From: Polaribacter pectinis
Lineage (GTDB): Bacteria > Bacteroidota > Bacteroidia > Flavobacteriales > Flavobacteriaceae
Length of the DNA: 64,000 bases
NCBI RefSeq assembly: GCF_014352875.1
Contig: NZ_CP060695.1
Span: 837,501-901,500, forward strand
Direction: 5' to 3'
Part shown: piece by piece, positions 16,024 to 25,405 of the stretch
Layout of the letters: each line of letters starts with the position of its first letter
Position numbering within the stretch: the stretch's first letter is position 1
Position numbers and translations under genes: made by a program
The notes under the pieces: model-generated
Seen by the model: the letters and a program-made list of their open reading frames with translations, nothing else
Databases searched by the model: none
Told to the model about the DNA's origin: nothing

Positions 16024-18879
16024 ATGCCAAAAAGAAAAGACCTCAAATCAATTTTAATTATTGGATCTGGACCAATTGTCATTGGACAAGCGTGTGAATT
16101 CGATTATTCTGGTTCACAATCCTTACGTTCATTAAGAGAAGATGGAATAGAAACAATTCTAATAAATTCTAATCCTGCAACAATTATGACTGACCCTTCA
16201 ATGGCAGATCATATCTATTTGTTGCCTCTTACCACAAAATCAATCATTCAAATTTTAAAAGAACATCCGCAAATTGATGCTGTTTTACCAACAATGGGTG
16301 GGCAAACTGCATTAAATCTTTGTATAGAAGCAGATGATAAAGGAATTTGGAAAGATTTTGATGTTAAATTAATTGGTGTAGATATAGATGCTATTAATAT
16401 TACAGAAGATAGAGAGCAGTTTAGAGAGTTAATGTTAAAGATTGATGTGCCAATGGCACCTCAAGCAACAGCAACTTCATTTTTAAAAGGAAAAGAAATT
16501 GCCCAAGAATTTGGTTTTCCATTAGTAATTCGTTCTTCTTATACTTTAGGTGGAGCAGGAGCTTCTATAGTTTATGATCCAAAAGATTTTGATGAATTAT
16601 TAAGTCGTGGTTTAGAAGCATCTCCAATTCATGAGGTGATGATTGACAAAGCCATGATGGGCTGGAAAGAATATGAATTAGAATTATTGCGTGATAAAAA
16701 CGACAATGTTGTAATTATTTGTTCTATCGAAAATATGGATCCTATGGGAATTCATACTGGAGATTCTATTACAGTAGCACCAGCTATGACATTGTCTGAC
16801 AAAACGTATCAAAGAATGCGTGACATGGCAATAAAAATGATGCGTTCTATTGGAGATTTCGAAGGTGGTTGTAACGTTCAATTTGCAGTTTCGCCAGATG
16901 AAAAAGAAGATATTATTGCTATTGAAATCAATCCACGAGTTTCTCGTTCTTCAGCATTGGCTTCAAAAGCAACAGGTTATCCTATTGCAAAAGTAGCAAC
17001 AAAATTAGCTATTGGTTATTCTTTAGATGAATTAGAAAACGGAATTACAAAATCTACTTCTGCTTTATTTGAGCCAACTTTAGATTATGTAATTGTAAAA
17101 ATACCACGTTGGAATTTTGATAAATTCGAAGGTTCAGACAGAACTTTAGGTTTACAAATGAAAGCCGTTGGAGAAGTAATGGGAATTGGACGTTCTTTTC
17201 AAGAAGCATTGCACAAAGCAACACAGTCTTTAGAAATTAAAAGAAATGGTTTAGGTGCAGACGGAAAAGGATACACAGATTACAACCAAATTATAGAGAA
17301 ATTAACCAATGCAAGTTGGGACAGAGTTTTTGCAATTTACGATGCAATTGCAATGGGAATTCCTTTGAGCCAGATTTACGATATCACAAAAATTGACATG
17401 TGGTATTTAAAACAATATGAGGAGTTGTTTCAACTTCAAAAAGAGATTTCTACTTATACAATAGATACAATTCAGAGAGATTTATTGTTAGAGGCAAAAC
17501 AAAAAGGTTATGGAGATAGACAAATAGCACACATGTTAAGCTGTTTAGAAAGTGAAGTCTATAACAAAAGAGAAGAATTAAAAGTACAACGTGTATTTAA
17601 ATTAGTAGATACTTGTGCAGCAGAATTCAAAGCAAAAACACCTTATTACTATTCAACTTTCGAAAACGAAATTGAAACTGCAGATGGAGAAATTACCATA
17701 GCAAATGAAAGTATTGTTACAGATAAGAAGAAAATTATTGTTTTAGGTTCTGGACCAAACAGAATCGGACAAGGAATTGAGTTCGATTATTGTTGTGTGC
17801 ATGGAGTTTTAGCAGCTGCAGAATGTGGTTATGAAACGATTATGATTAACTGTAATCCTGAAACGGTTTCTACAGATTTTGATACTGCTGATAAATTATA
17901 TTTCGAACCAGTTTTCTGGGAACATATTTATGATATTATTCGTCATGAAAAACCAGAAGGAGTTATTGTGCAATTAGGTGGACAAACTGCATTAAAATTA
18001 GCAGAAAAGTTAACGAAATATGGAATTAAAATTATTGGTACTTCTTTTGAAGCATTAGATTTAGCAGAAGATAGAGGTAGTTTTTCAGAATTGTTAAAGA
18101 GAAACAATATTCCTTATCCAGAATTCGGTATTGCAGAAACTGCAGATGAAGCTTTAACTTTAGCAGACCAATTAGATTTCCCAATTTTGGTAAGACCTTC
18201 TTATGTATTAGGAGGACAAGGAATGAAAATCGTTATCAACAAAGAAGAATTAGTAGAACATGTTGTAGATTTATTAGGTAGAATGCCTGGTAATAAATTA
18301 TTGTTAGACCACTATTTAGATGGCGCAATAGAAGCAGAAGCAGATGCAATTTGCGATGCTGATGGAAATGTGTACATTATAGGTATTATGGAGCATATAG
18401 AGCCTTGTGGAATTCATTCTGGAGATTCTAATGCAACTTTACCAGCCTTTAATTTAGGTGAATTTGTATTGCAACAAATTAAAGATCATACACATACCAT
18501 TGCAAGAGAATTAAAAACTGTAGGTCTAATAAACGTACAATTTGCCATAAAAGATGATATTGTTTATATTATTGAAGCAAACCCAAGAGCTTCTAGAACA
18601 GTGCCTTTTATAGCAAAAGCATACAAAGAACCGTATGTAAATTATGCTACAAAGGTAATGTTGGGTCATAATAAAGTTACAGACTTTAATTTTAATCCAC
18701 AATTAGATGGTTATGCAATTAAGCAACCAGTATTCTCTTTTAATAAGTTTCCGAATGTAAACAAGAAGCTAGGTCCAGAAATGAAATCTACTGGAGAAAG
18801 CATCTTATTTATAGATAGTCTAAAAGATGACGAATTTTACGATTTATACTCTAGGCGTAAAATGTATTTGAATAAATAA
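16024..18879 (+). CDS. carB: Carbamoyl-phosphate synthase large subunit
   Basis: CarB makes carbamoyl phosphate from bicarbonate, ammonia and two ATP for pyrimidine and arginine synthesis. The 951-residue protein has two homologous halves, each with a biotin-carboxylase-like N-domain (ILIIGSGPIVIGQACEFDYSG and IIVLGSGPNRIGQGIEFDY) and an ATP-grasp domain (GWKEYELELLRD...; EAEADAICDADG). The oligomerisation domain lies between them. It stops right after the second ATP-grasp unit (RRKMYLNK), so the C-terminal MGS-like allosteric domain of the E. coli protein (about 1073 aa) is absent; I recall similar lengths in other Flavobacteriia. The small subunit gene carA is not in the window. Confidence 0.96.
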   Translation: MPKRKDLKSILIIGSGPIVIGQACEFDYSGSQSLRSLREDGIETILINSNPATIMTDPSMADHIYLLPLTTKSIIQILKEHPQIDAVLPTMGGQTALNLCIEADDKGIWKDFDVKLIGVDIDAINITEDREQFRELMLKIDVPMAPQATATSFLKGKEIAQEFGFPLVIRSSYTLGGAGASIVYDPKDFDELLSRGLEASPIHEVMIDKAMMGWKEYELELLRDKNDNVVIICSIENMDPMGIHTGDSITVAPAMTLSDKTYQRMRDMAIKMMRSIGDFEGGCNVQFAVSPDEKEDIIAIEINPRVSRSSALASKATGYPIAKVATKLAIGYSLDELENGITKSTSALFEPTLDYVIVKIPRWNFDKFEGSDRTLGLQMKAVGEVMGIGRSFQEALHKATQSLEIKRNGLGADGKGYTDYNQIIEKLTNASWDRVFAIYDAIAMGIPLSQIYDITKIDMWYLKQYEELFQLQKEISTYTIDTIQRDLLLEAKQKGYGDRQIAHMLSCLESEVYNKREELKVQRVFKLVDTCAAEFKAKTPYYYSTFENEIETADGEITIANESIVTDKKKIIVLGSGPNRIGQGIEFDYCCVHGVLAAAECGYETIMINCNPETVSTDFDTADKLYFEPVFWEHIYDIIRHEKPEGVIVQLGGQTALKLAEKLTKYGIKIIGTSFEALDLAEDRGSFSELLKRNNIPYPEFGIAETADEALTLADQLDFPILVRPSYVLGGQGMKIVINKEELVEHVVDLLGRMPGNKLLLDHYLDGAIEAEADAICDADGNVYIIGIMEHIEPCGIHSGDSNATLPAFNLGEFVLQQIKDHTHTIARELKTVGLINVQFAIKDDIVYIIEANPRASRTVPFIAKAYKEPYVNYATKVMLGHNKVTDFNFNPQLDGYAIKQPVFSFNKFPNVNKKLGPEMKSTGESILFIDSLKDDEFYDLYSRRKMYLNK

Positions 18880-18900
18880 TATTTTATAAATATAATTGAA

Positions 18901-18930
18901 AAAAGCATCCTTTTTAAGGATGCTTTTTTG
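18901..18930 (+). terminator. Terminator of carB
   Basis: AAAAGCATCC and GGATGCTTTT form a stable hairpin followed by a T-run, 21 bases after the carB stop. Confidence 0.88.
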
Positions 18931-18933
18931 TTT

Positions 18934-18993
18934 TTCGCTAACGTAAGCACGAATATGAGATCGTTTTAATGACTTATATTCGTAGTTAGCGAA
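18934..18993. repeat. 60-bp imperfect palindrome
   Basis: Outer arms TTCGCTAAC (18934-18942) and GTTAGCGAA (18985-18993) are exact inverses, and inner arms ACGAATATGA (18949-18958) and TTATATTCGT (18974-18983) pair with one mismatch. The rest of the 18880-19093 gap shows no gene. Confidence 0.6.
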
Positions 18994-19093
18994 GTTCGGT
19001 TTTTTTTAGGAGAAATGAAAGAGGGAAAACACTTGTTTTTTATGAAACAGTTGTTTCCATTTTTCAACTAAAAGGAAATTTACTAAATTTTTA

Positions 19094-19744
19094 TTAAAGA
19101 GTTTTTAATCCTAAATAATAGTCTTTGGTTTCTCTATCTAATTTTTCAATAGTGTACCTTAATGTTACTCTTGGCATAGAAGCTGCGTATTTATTAAGAA
19201 ATTCTTTTAGTCTACTTTCATCTCTTTTACCTGCTTCTCTTATCCAACTTCCTACTGCTTTTTGCACGTATTCATCTTTGTCATTTATAAGAATTTTTGC
19301 AATTTTAAAAGTATCATCTATTTCGTCTTTTCTAATAAAATAATAGGTACTTACAATAGCTGTGCGTCTTTCCATTGGCATTTTAGACTTTGCCAATCTG
19401 TATAAAGGAGTTCTATCTTTATCGTATAAATAACCACCAACAACATAAGGTGCTGCTCTGTCTACCAAACCCCAATAATCTATTAAATGATGGTTATTTA
19501 TATAGGCTTTGTAAACTTCTTTTTTTTCATCTGTAGAAGTTTTTTTATGTCTTGCTTTCCAATCTAAAACAGAAATTGCGCCCAATTTATGGTCTTCGTT
19601 TTTAGATTTTAATAATTCAACAACTTCATTTACAGGCATTCTTATAAACTCTTTTGCCAAAGAAAATATTTCCCTTTTAGGAATTTTTGCAACATATTCT
19701 TGTGTAATTAGGTCTAAAGTGGTTTTAAATTCTTTAGCAGTCAT
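19094..19744 (-). CDS. AlkD-like DNA alkylation repair protein
   Basis: A 216-residue all-helical HEAT-like repeat protein of the DNA alkylation repair family (AlkD/AlkC), glycosylases that remove bulky or positively charged alkyl-purines without base flipping. The family core is present as DYWGLVDRAAPYVVGGYL (the Trp and Asp of AlkD's active site) and AVGSWIREAGKRDESRLKEFL...MPRVTLRYTIEK. It is the last gene of a three-gene unit after the DCC-type and HAD proteins, with 10 bases between it and the HAD gene. Family assignment is good; activity on a given lesion is inferred. Confidence 0.85.
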   Translation of the reverse strand: MTAKEFKTTLDLITQEYVAKIPKREIFSLAKEFIRMPVNEVVELLKSKNEDHKLGAISVLDWKARHKKTSTDEKKEVYKAYINNHHLIDYWGLVDRAAPYVVGGYLYDKDRTPLYRLAKSKMPMERRTAIVSTYYFIRKDEIDDTFKIAKILINDKDEYVQKAVGSWIREAGKRDESRLKEFLNKYAASMPRVTLRYTIEKLDRETKDYYLGLKTL

Positions 19745-19754
19745 TTAAAGTATT

Positions 19755-20411
19755 TTAAACAAATTCTTTTAGTTGATGAAAATCTTCTATTACGGCATTT
19801 GCATTTTCTAATGTTTGTCCTTCAGATAGTTTGTTGGCATAACCAAAAACAAAGATGTTTGCATCATTTGCGGCTTTTATTCCGTTATCTGAATCTTCAA
19901 TAACAATACAGTTTTCTTTTTTTACTTTAGATAAAAGAGCTGCTTTGTTAAATATTTCTGGATGAGGTTTAGATTCTTTTAAATCTGCGCCAGAAATTTT
20001 TGCTGTAAAATATTGGTTTAAATTGAATCTGTTAAAAACTCTATCAATATTTATCATTGCAGAAGAGGAAGCTAATATTAAGGTAATTCCATTTTGGTAG
20101 AAATACTTTATAATTTCTTCTACACCTTCAACCAAATGTAAATTTGGGTCATTTTCAAAGAAATTTACATAGCGTCTTCTTTTGTCTAAAACAAGTTCTT
20201 CAGGATTATTATCAATCTTAAAATGTGCCACCAATCTTTGGAAAGCATTAATGGTAGAAGAGCCTGTAAAGGATTTGTATAAATCATCTGAAACTTCTAA
20301 ACCTAAAGAAACAAAGGTTTCGTAATAAGCTTTTTTGTGTATTTCTTCAGAATCTATAATAACGCCATCCATATCAAAAATGACACATTTTATTTCTTTT
20401 GGTAAGTTCAT
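19755..20411 (-). CDS. HAD-family phosphatase (beta-phosphoglucomutase-like)
   Basis: This 218-residue protein has all HAD motifs: motif I FDMDGVIIDSE (nucleophile and acid/base Asp), motif II LASSS, motif III Lys in KESKPHPEIF, and motif IV IEDSDNGIKAA. The helical cap between motifs I and II (about 16-85) makes it subclass I, close to beta-phosphoglucomutases and small phosphate-ester phosphatases. Its ATG shares one base with the stop of the DCC gene (TAATG), so translation is probably coupled. The substrate cannot be told from sequence. Confidence 0.87.
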   Translation of the reverse strand: MNLPKEIKCVIFDMDGVIIDSEEIHKKAYYETFVSLGLEVSDDLYKSFTGSSTINAFQRLVAHFKIDNNPEELVLDKRRRYVNFFENDPNLHLVEGVEEIIKYFYQNGITLILASSSAMINIDRVFNRFNLNQYFTAKISGADLKESKPHPEIFNKAALLSKVKKENCIVIEDSDNGIKAANDANIFVFGYANKLSEGQTLENANAVIEDFHQLKEFV

Positions 20412-20827
20412 TAATCTAAAAATTTAGCTTTTAATTCTGGTGTAGGAATCATACAACTTTCTTTTTTGCCAAACCATTTATAACGGTTTTTGGCTATATA
20501 ATCGTAGACAAAATTTCTAAATCCTTCAGGAAAAATCCATAAAAGAGTTGTTAGGCTCCAAACTCCGCCAAAATCTTGCATCACTTTTAATGCCGCAGTA
20601 GATTTTACATCATAAGAATCACCAGGTTCGTATAAAATAATGGAATCTGTTTTAGAAGTATCTATGTTTAAATAATTTATAATTTGTTGTCCAGAATTAG
20701 ACTGAATTGCAGCAAATATAAAAGTGTTTTTTTTATCGTATTTAATTACTTTAGAAACGGAATTATTGCATAAATTACAAACACCGTCAAATAAAATTAC
20801 TTTCTTATTTCTAGGAATATCAATCAT
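20411..20827 (-). CDS. DCC family thiol-disulfide oxidoreductase-like protein (DUF393)
   Basis: A 138-residue thioredoxin-fold-like protein of the DCC/DUF393 family. The diagnostic motif ILFDGVCNLCNNSV contains the DxxCxxC pair, and the second family motif (DSIILYEPGDSYDVKSTAAL) and the C-terminal RYKWFGKK follow. Members are predicted redox proteins, without a well-defined physiological substrate. It heads the operon DCC, HAD, AlkD-like. Confidence 0.88.
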   Translation of the reverse strand: MIDIPRNKKVILFDGVCNLCNNSVSKVIKYDKKNTFIFAAIQSNSGQQIINYLNIDTSKTDSIILYEPGDSYDVKSTAALKVMQDFGGVWSLTTLLWIFPEGFRNFVYDYIAKNRYKWFGKKESCMIPTPELKAKFLD

Positions 20828-21007
20828 TTAAACCCTTTATTTTTTATCCAAAACAAAGATACTTTATCTTTTTTTAATTTTATTGTAACATTATTTATTT
20901 TAAGACGTCTTATGGTTGTATTTAATGTTTAAAATTATTGCTTTTAACAAAAAATTAGTAACCGTAATCAATAGCATTCAATACTTTTATATCCAAACTA
21001 CCAACCA

Positions 21008-21706
21008 ATGATTAAAATAGAACAACTGCACAAATCTTATCCTATTGGTAAAGATTCACTTCATGTTTTAAAAGGAATAGATTTACATATAAAAGAAGGC
21101 GAGTTTGTCTCTATTATGGGTTCTTCTGGTTCTGGAAAATCTACATTATTAAACATTGTTGGCTTGTTAGATGAACATGATGAAGGTAATTATTTTCTTA
21201 ATGGTCAGCTTATTAAGAACTTAAATGAGAAAAAAGCAGCCATTTTAAGAAATAAATTTTTAGGCTTTGTTTTTCAATCATTTAACTTAATTTCTTACAA
21301 AACAGCTTTAGAAAATGTTGCATTGCCTTTATATTATAAGGGTATGGCAAGAAAAGAACGTTTAAAAGTTGCTTTAGAGTATTTAGATAAAGTTGGTTTA
21401 AAAGATTGGGCAAACCATTTACCAAACGAACTTTCTGGAGGACAAAAACAACGTGTTGCAATTGCAAGAGCATTGGTTACTAAACCAAAAGTTGTTTTGG
21501 CAGATGAACCAACAGGAGCATTAGATTCTACTACTACAGATTCTGTAATGGATTTGTTAAAAGATATTAATGACGAAGGAATGACGGTTTTTGTAATTAC
21601 TCACGAAGAAGAAGTTGCAGAACAGACAAAAAGAGTGGTACGTTTAAAAGACGGTTTAATTATTAGTGACGAGATAACTTCTGTAGGAAAAGCTAAAGCC
21701 GTTTAA
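21008..21706 (+). CDS. ABC transporter ATP-binding protein (MacB/LolD type)
   Basis: A 232-residue ATPase subunit. Walker A GSSGSGKST (about 38-46), Q-loop FVFQSFNL, signature LSGGQKQRVAIARAL, Walker B VVLADEPTGALD and switch His in VITHEEE are all intact. The sequence belongs to the mechanotransmission (MacB/LolD/FtsE) group. Two bases separate it from the first permease gene, and four genes follow in the same direction to 25319. The complex is expected to couple ATP hydrolysis in the cytoplasm to export or extraction across the envelope. Confidence 0.95.
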   Translation: MIKIEQLHKSYPIGKDSLHVLKGIDLHIKEGEFVSIMGSSGSGKSTLLNIVGLLDEHDEGNYFLNGQLIKNLNEKKAAILRNKFLGFVFQSFNLISYKTALENVALPLYYKGMARKERLKVALEYLDKVGLKDWANHLPNELSGGQKQRVAIARALVTKPKVVLADEPTGALDSTTTDSVMDLLKDINDEGMTVFVITHEEEVAEQTKRVVRLKDGLIISDEITSVGKAKAV

Positions 21707-21707
21707 T

Positions 21708-22940
21708 ATGTTTGATTTAGATCGTTGGAGAGAAATATTTCAAAGTATAAATAAAAACAGGTTACGTTCTGTAATGTCTGGTTTTACAGTTGCTTTTGCA
21801 ATTTTATTATTCACATTACTTTTTGGTGTTGTTAGTGGGTTAAGTAATTCATTTACTAACGCTTTTAATGATGATGCACAGAACTCTATGTTTGTGCGTG
21901 TTTGGAAAACATCTAAACCTTTTAAAGGGTTACAAACGGGAAGAAGAGTTCAATTAAGAAATGATGATTATGATTTTGTAGCAAAAGAATATGAAGACAA
22001 AATTCAATATCAATCTGCAAGAATCTATAAGAATTTTTCTATAAAATATAAAAGTGAGGCTAGTAATTATAATATTAGAGCTGTAAATCCAGATCATCAA
22101 TTTTTAGAAAAAACGATTATTGATGAAGGTAGATATTTAAACGAAAGAGATCTTAAAGAAAAATCGAAAGTTATTGTAATTGGTAGATTAATTAAAAAGG
22201 ATTTATTTGGAGAAAAAATTGCTTTAGGAAAAAGAGTAAATGTAAACGGAAGTTCTTTTCTAATTATCGGTATTTTTTCTGATGAAGGAGGAGATAATGA
22301 AGAGAGAATGGCTTATATACCAGTTACTACAGCACAAATGATGTATGGTAATAACGATTATATCAGTCAGATTAATTTAGGATACAATCCAAATTTAAGT
22401 CTAGATGCAGCAATTGCATTCGGAAATAAAATGGAACGAGATTTACGTAAAAAGTTAAACATTCATCCAGATGACCAAAGTGCGCTTTCTGTTAGAAATA
22501 TGGCAGAAGCAAATAAAGGAGTTGGGCAATTTATGTTTGTACTTTATTTAATTGTAATTTTTGTTGGTTCTGGAACTTTAATTGCTGGAATAATAGGTAT
22601 TTCTAATATTATGATTTTTGTAATAAAAGAAAGAACTAAAGAATTCGGAATTAGAAAAGCATTGGGTGCAGTACCATCTTCAATTGTAGGTATGGTTGTG
22701 CAAGAATCCGTTTTAATTACCACTATTGCAGGTTATTTAGGACTGTCTTTAGGAACTTATATATTAAGTTTAATTGGTAATAGTTTAGAAGAAGATTACT
22801 TTATAAAAGACCCAAGTGTAAGCCCAGGAATAGTATTGGGAGCAACTATTGTATTAATCTTATCAGGATTAATTGCAGGTTATGTGCCAGCTAAAAGAGC
22901 TGCAAATATTAAACCTATTGAAGCATTAAGAGCAGATTAA
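21708..22940 (+). CDS. MacB-like ABC permease 1
   Basis: A 410-residue permease with an N-terminal membrane helix (about 20-45), a large periplasmic MacB_PCD domain (about 50-250) and the FtsX-like membrane domain with three helices (about 275-400), ending in the family motif PAKRAANIKPIEALR. The coupling-helix region (ERTKEFGIRKALGA) is conserved. Together with the next permease it should form a heterodimer around the ATPase dimer. Only two bases separate it from its downstream neighbour. Confidence 0.92.
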   Translation: MFDLDRWREIFQSINKNRLRSVMSGFTVAFAILLFTLLFGVVSGLSNSFTNAFNDDAQNSMFVRVWKTSKPFKGLQTGRRVQLRNDDYDFVAKEYEDKIQYQSARIYKNFSIKYKSEASNYNIRAVNPDHQFLEKTIIDEGRYLNERDLKEKSKVIVIGRLIKKDLFGEKIALGKRVNVNGSSFLIIGIFSDEGGDNEERMAYIPVTTAQMMYGNNDYISQINLGYNPNLSLDAAIAFGNKMERDLRKKLNIHPDDQSALSVRNMAEANKGVGQFMFVLYLIVIFVGSGTLIAGIIGISNIMIFVIKERTKEFGIRKALGAVPSSIVGMVVQESVLITTIAGYLGLSLGTYILSLIGNSLEEDYFIKDPSVSPGIVLGATIVLILSGLIAGYVPAKRAANIKPIEALRAD

Positions 22941-22942
22941 TT

Positions 22943-24187
22943 ATGAAATTTTTATTCGATTCAGATACTTGGCAAGAAATTTACGGAAGCATTCGTAAAA
23001 ACAAAATGAGAACCGCAATTACTATTGTTGGTGTACTTTGGGGAATTTTCTTGTTAGTGGTTTTATTAGGTGCAGCAAGAGGTATGGAGAATGGTTTTAA
23101 CAAACTGTTTGGTAATTTTGCAACCAATAGTGTTTTTGTTTGGACACAATCTACAGACACACCTTTTAAAGGTTTTCAAGAAGGTAGAAGGTTTAGTTTA
23201 ACAATGAATGATATAGATGTTTTAAAGTCTGAATATTCTGATGAAATTAAATTATTAGCTCCAAGAAATCAAACAAACAATTTAATTATAAAAGATTTTA
23301 AATCTGGTAATTTTCAAGTAAGTGGAGATTATCCAATTTTAGATCAAATTCAGAAAAAACAATTATTATACGGACGTTTTTTGAATGGAAATGATATTCT
23401 AACTACTGCAAAAGTAGCTGTTATATCAGAAGATATGTACAAGCAATTGTTTGATAAAGATGAATTTCCAATTGGTCAGTATATCAAAATAAACGCTATT
23501 GGTTATCAAGTTATTGGGGTTTACAAACCTTCTAATACAATTGATTTTGATGGAGATTGTGCATACATACCTTTTACAACTTTTAAAAAAGTATATAATA
23601 CAGCCAATAAAGTAGATTGGATGATGATTACTGCAAACGAAGGAACCAATATAGAGCAAATGGAAAAAGATGTTTTGCTTACTTTAAAAGGACTTCATAA
23701 AGTGCATCCAGATGACGAACGTGCTTTTGGTAGTGTTAATTTAGGAAAAGAAATTGGGAAAATTACTGGCTTTTTAACAGGAATGCAGTTTTTAACTTGG
23801 TTTGTAGGTATAGCTACTTTAATTGCAGGAGTTTTTGCAATTGGTAATATTTTATTAATTACCGTTAAAGAAAGAACAAAAGAAATAGGTATTAGAAGAG
23901 CTTTAGGCGCAACACCCAAAAGTATAAGACAGCAAATTATTTTAGAATCTGTTTTTTTAACAACCATTGCTGGTATGTTAGGTATTGTTTTTGGCGCATT
24001 AATTCTATTTTTAATAGACACAGCATTTGGACAAGGAGAAGATGCCGCTTTAATAAACCCAACAGTTAATATACCAATTATATTAATTGCATTTGTAACA
24101 TTAATAGTGTTAGGAACTTTAATAGGATTAATTCCTGCACATATGGCAACAGTAGTAAAACCAATAGAAGCATTAAGAGAAGAATAA
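22943..24187 (+). CDS. MacB-like ABC permease 2
   Basis: A 414-residue paralogue of the preceding permease with the same plan: one N-terminal helix (about 20-42), MacB_PCD periplasmic domain, then an FtsX domain with ERTKEIGIRRALGA and a C-terminal PAHMATVVKPIEALREE. The pairing of two different permeases with one ATPase is common in Bacteroidota. It is followed after 19 bases by the periplasmic adaptor gene. Confidence 0.92.
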   Translation: MKFLFDSDTWQEIYGSIRKNKMRTAITIVGVLWGIFLLVVLLGAARGMENGFNKLFGNFATNSVFVWTQSTDTPFKGFQEGRRFSLTMNDIDVLKSEYSDEIKLLAPRNQTNNLIIKDFKSGNFQVSGDYPILDQIQKKQLLYGRFLNGNDILTTAKVAVISEDMYKQLFDKDEFPIGQYIKINAIGYQVIGVYKPSNTIDFDGDCAYIPFTTFKKVYNTANKVDWMMITANEGTNIEQMEKDVLLTLKGLHKVHPDDERAFGSVNLGKEIGKITGFLTGMQFLTWFVGIATLIAGVFAIGNILLITVKERTKEIGIRRALGATPKSIRQQIILESVFLTTIAGMLGIVFGALILFLIDTAFGQGEDAALINPTVNIPIILIAFVTLIVLGTLIGLIPAHMATVVKPIEALREE

Positions 24188-24206
24188 AATCAATTAACAA
24201 CAAATC

Positions 24207-25319
24207 ATGAGCAAGAGATCAAAAATTATTTTAATAGTTATTGCAGTATTTTTTATTGCAGCACTTATTTGGTTCGGTAAAAAGAACGCAAAAAGTATTG
24301 TAGAATTCGAAACTGAAACTCCATTTAGAACAACAATTGTTAAAAAAACAGTTGCTACTGGTAAAGTAATACCTTTAGAGGAAATTGAAATTAAACCTCA
24401 AATAACTGGTATTATAGACAAAGTATTGTTGTTAGAAGGTTCTAAAGTTAAAAAAGGAGATTTAATTGCAACCGTAAGAGTTGTACCTAATGAGCAATCT
24501 TTAATTAGTGCTAAAGGTAGAGTAGATAATGCAAAATTAAGAGTAAATAATTCAGCAGTTTCTTATAAAAGAACGAAGAATTTATTCGATAAAGGTGTAA
24601 TTGCAAGAGCAGAATATGAAGGAGTAGAGCTTACTTATAATCAAGCAAAACAAGATTTAAAAAATGCTCAAAACGATTATCAAATAATAAAAAGAGGTTC
24701 TGCAGGTTCTGGTGGAAGTGCAAATACAAACATAATTGCACAAATGTCTGGAACAATTCTAGAAATTCCTGTAAAAGAAGGAGATCAAGTAATTCAGTCT
24801 AACAACTTTAATGCAGGAACAACAATTGCATCGATTGCAGACATGAGTAAAATGATTTTTGAAGGAAAAGTAGATGAATCTGAAGTTGGTAAATTAGTAA
24901 AAGGAACAGAAATTGAAGTTTCAATTGGTGCCATTGAAGGAACAAAGTTTCCAGCAAAATTAAACTTTATTGCGCCTAAAGGAACTGAAGAAGGTGGTGC
25001 AGTACAATTTAAAATTAAAGCAGATGTTTCTTTAGATGATAAATTCTTTATTAGAGCAGGTTATAGTGCAAATGCAGATATTGTTTTAGTAAAAAAAGAT
25101 AGTGTTTTATCTATAAAAGAAGCATTGTTAAGATTTGATAAAAAGACTGAAGAGCCTTATGTAGAAGTAAAACAAGCAGATGGTAACTATGAAAAGAAAA
25201 CTTTAAAATTAGGAACTTCAGATGGAGTAAATGTTGAAGTTTTAGAAGGAGTTACAAAAGATGACGAAATTAAAATTTGGAACAAAGCTTCTAAAGACGA
25301 TAAGAAAAAAGAAGACTAA
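24207..25319 (+). CDS. Periplasmic adaptor protein (HlyD/MacA type)
   Basis: A 370-residue membrane-fusion protein with an N-terminal anchor helix (about 5-23), a biotinyl-lipoyl-like half motif (VIPLEEIEIKPQITGIIDKVLLLEGSKVKKGDLIA), a short helical hairpin (about 95-155), the second lipoyl half (ISGTILEIPVKEGDQV-type), and a beta-barrel domain. It closes the four-gene MacAB-like unit and is followed by a terminator. No outer-membrane TolC gene is adjacent, so the pump must borrow one from elsewhere. The substrate is unknown. Confidence 0.9.
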   Translation: MSKRSKIILIVIAVFFIAALIWFGKKNAKSIVEFETETPFRTTIVKKTVATGKVIPLEEIEIKPQITGIIDKVLLLEGSKVKKGDLIATVRVVPNEQSLISAKGRVDNAKLRVNNSAVSYKRTKNLFDKGVIARAEYEGVELTYNQAKQDLKNAQNDYQIIKRGSAGSGGSANTNIIAQMSGTILEIPVKEGDQVIQSNNFNAGTTIASIADMSKMIFEGKVDESEVGKLVKGTEIEVSIGAIEGTKFPAKLNFIAPKGTEEGGAVQFKIKADVSLDDKFFIRAGYSANADIVLVKKDSVLSIKEALLRFDKKTEEPYVEVKQADGNYEKKTLKLGTSDGVNVEVLEGVTKDDEIKIWNKASKDDKKKED

Positions 25320-25342
25320 TTTTTTAGCAATTAGTTGATTTT

Positions 25343-25380
25343 AAAAAGAGGAATTTCATATATGAAATTTCTCTTTTTTT
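25343..25380. terminator. Bidirectional terminator between the ABC operon and the DUF1853 gene
   Basis: AAAAAGAGGAATTTCATA and TATGAAATTTCTCTTTTT are inverses with one mismatch, bounded by A and T runs, between two convergent genes. Confidence 0.85.
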
Positions 25381-25405
25381 GTTTTAAATAATGATTATCA
25401 GTCAA

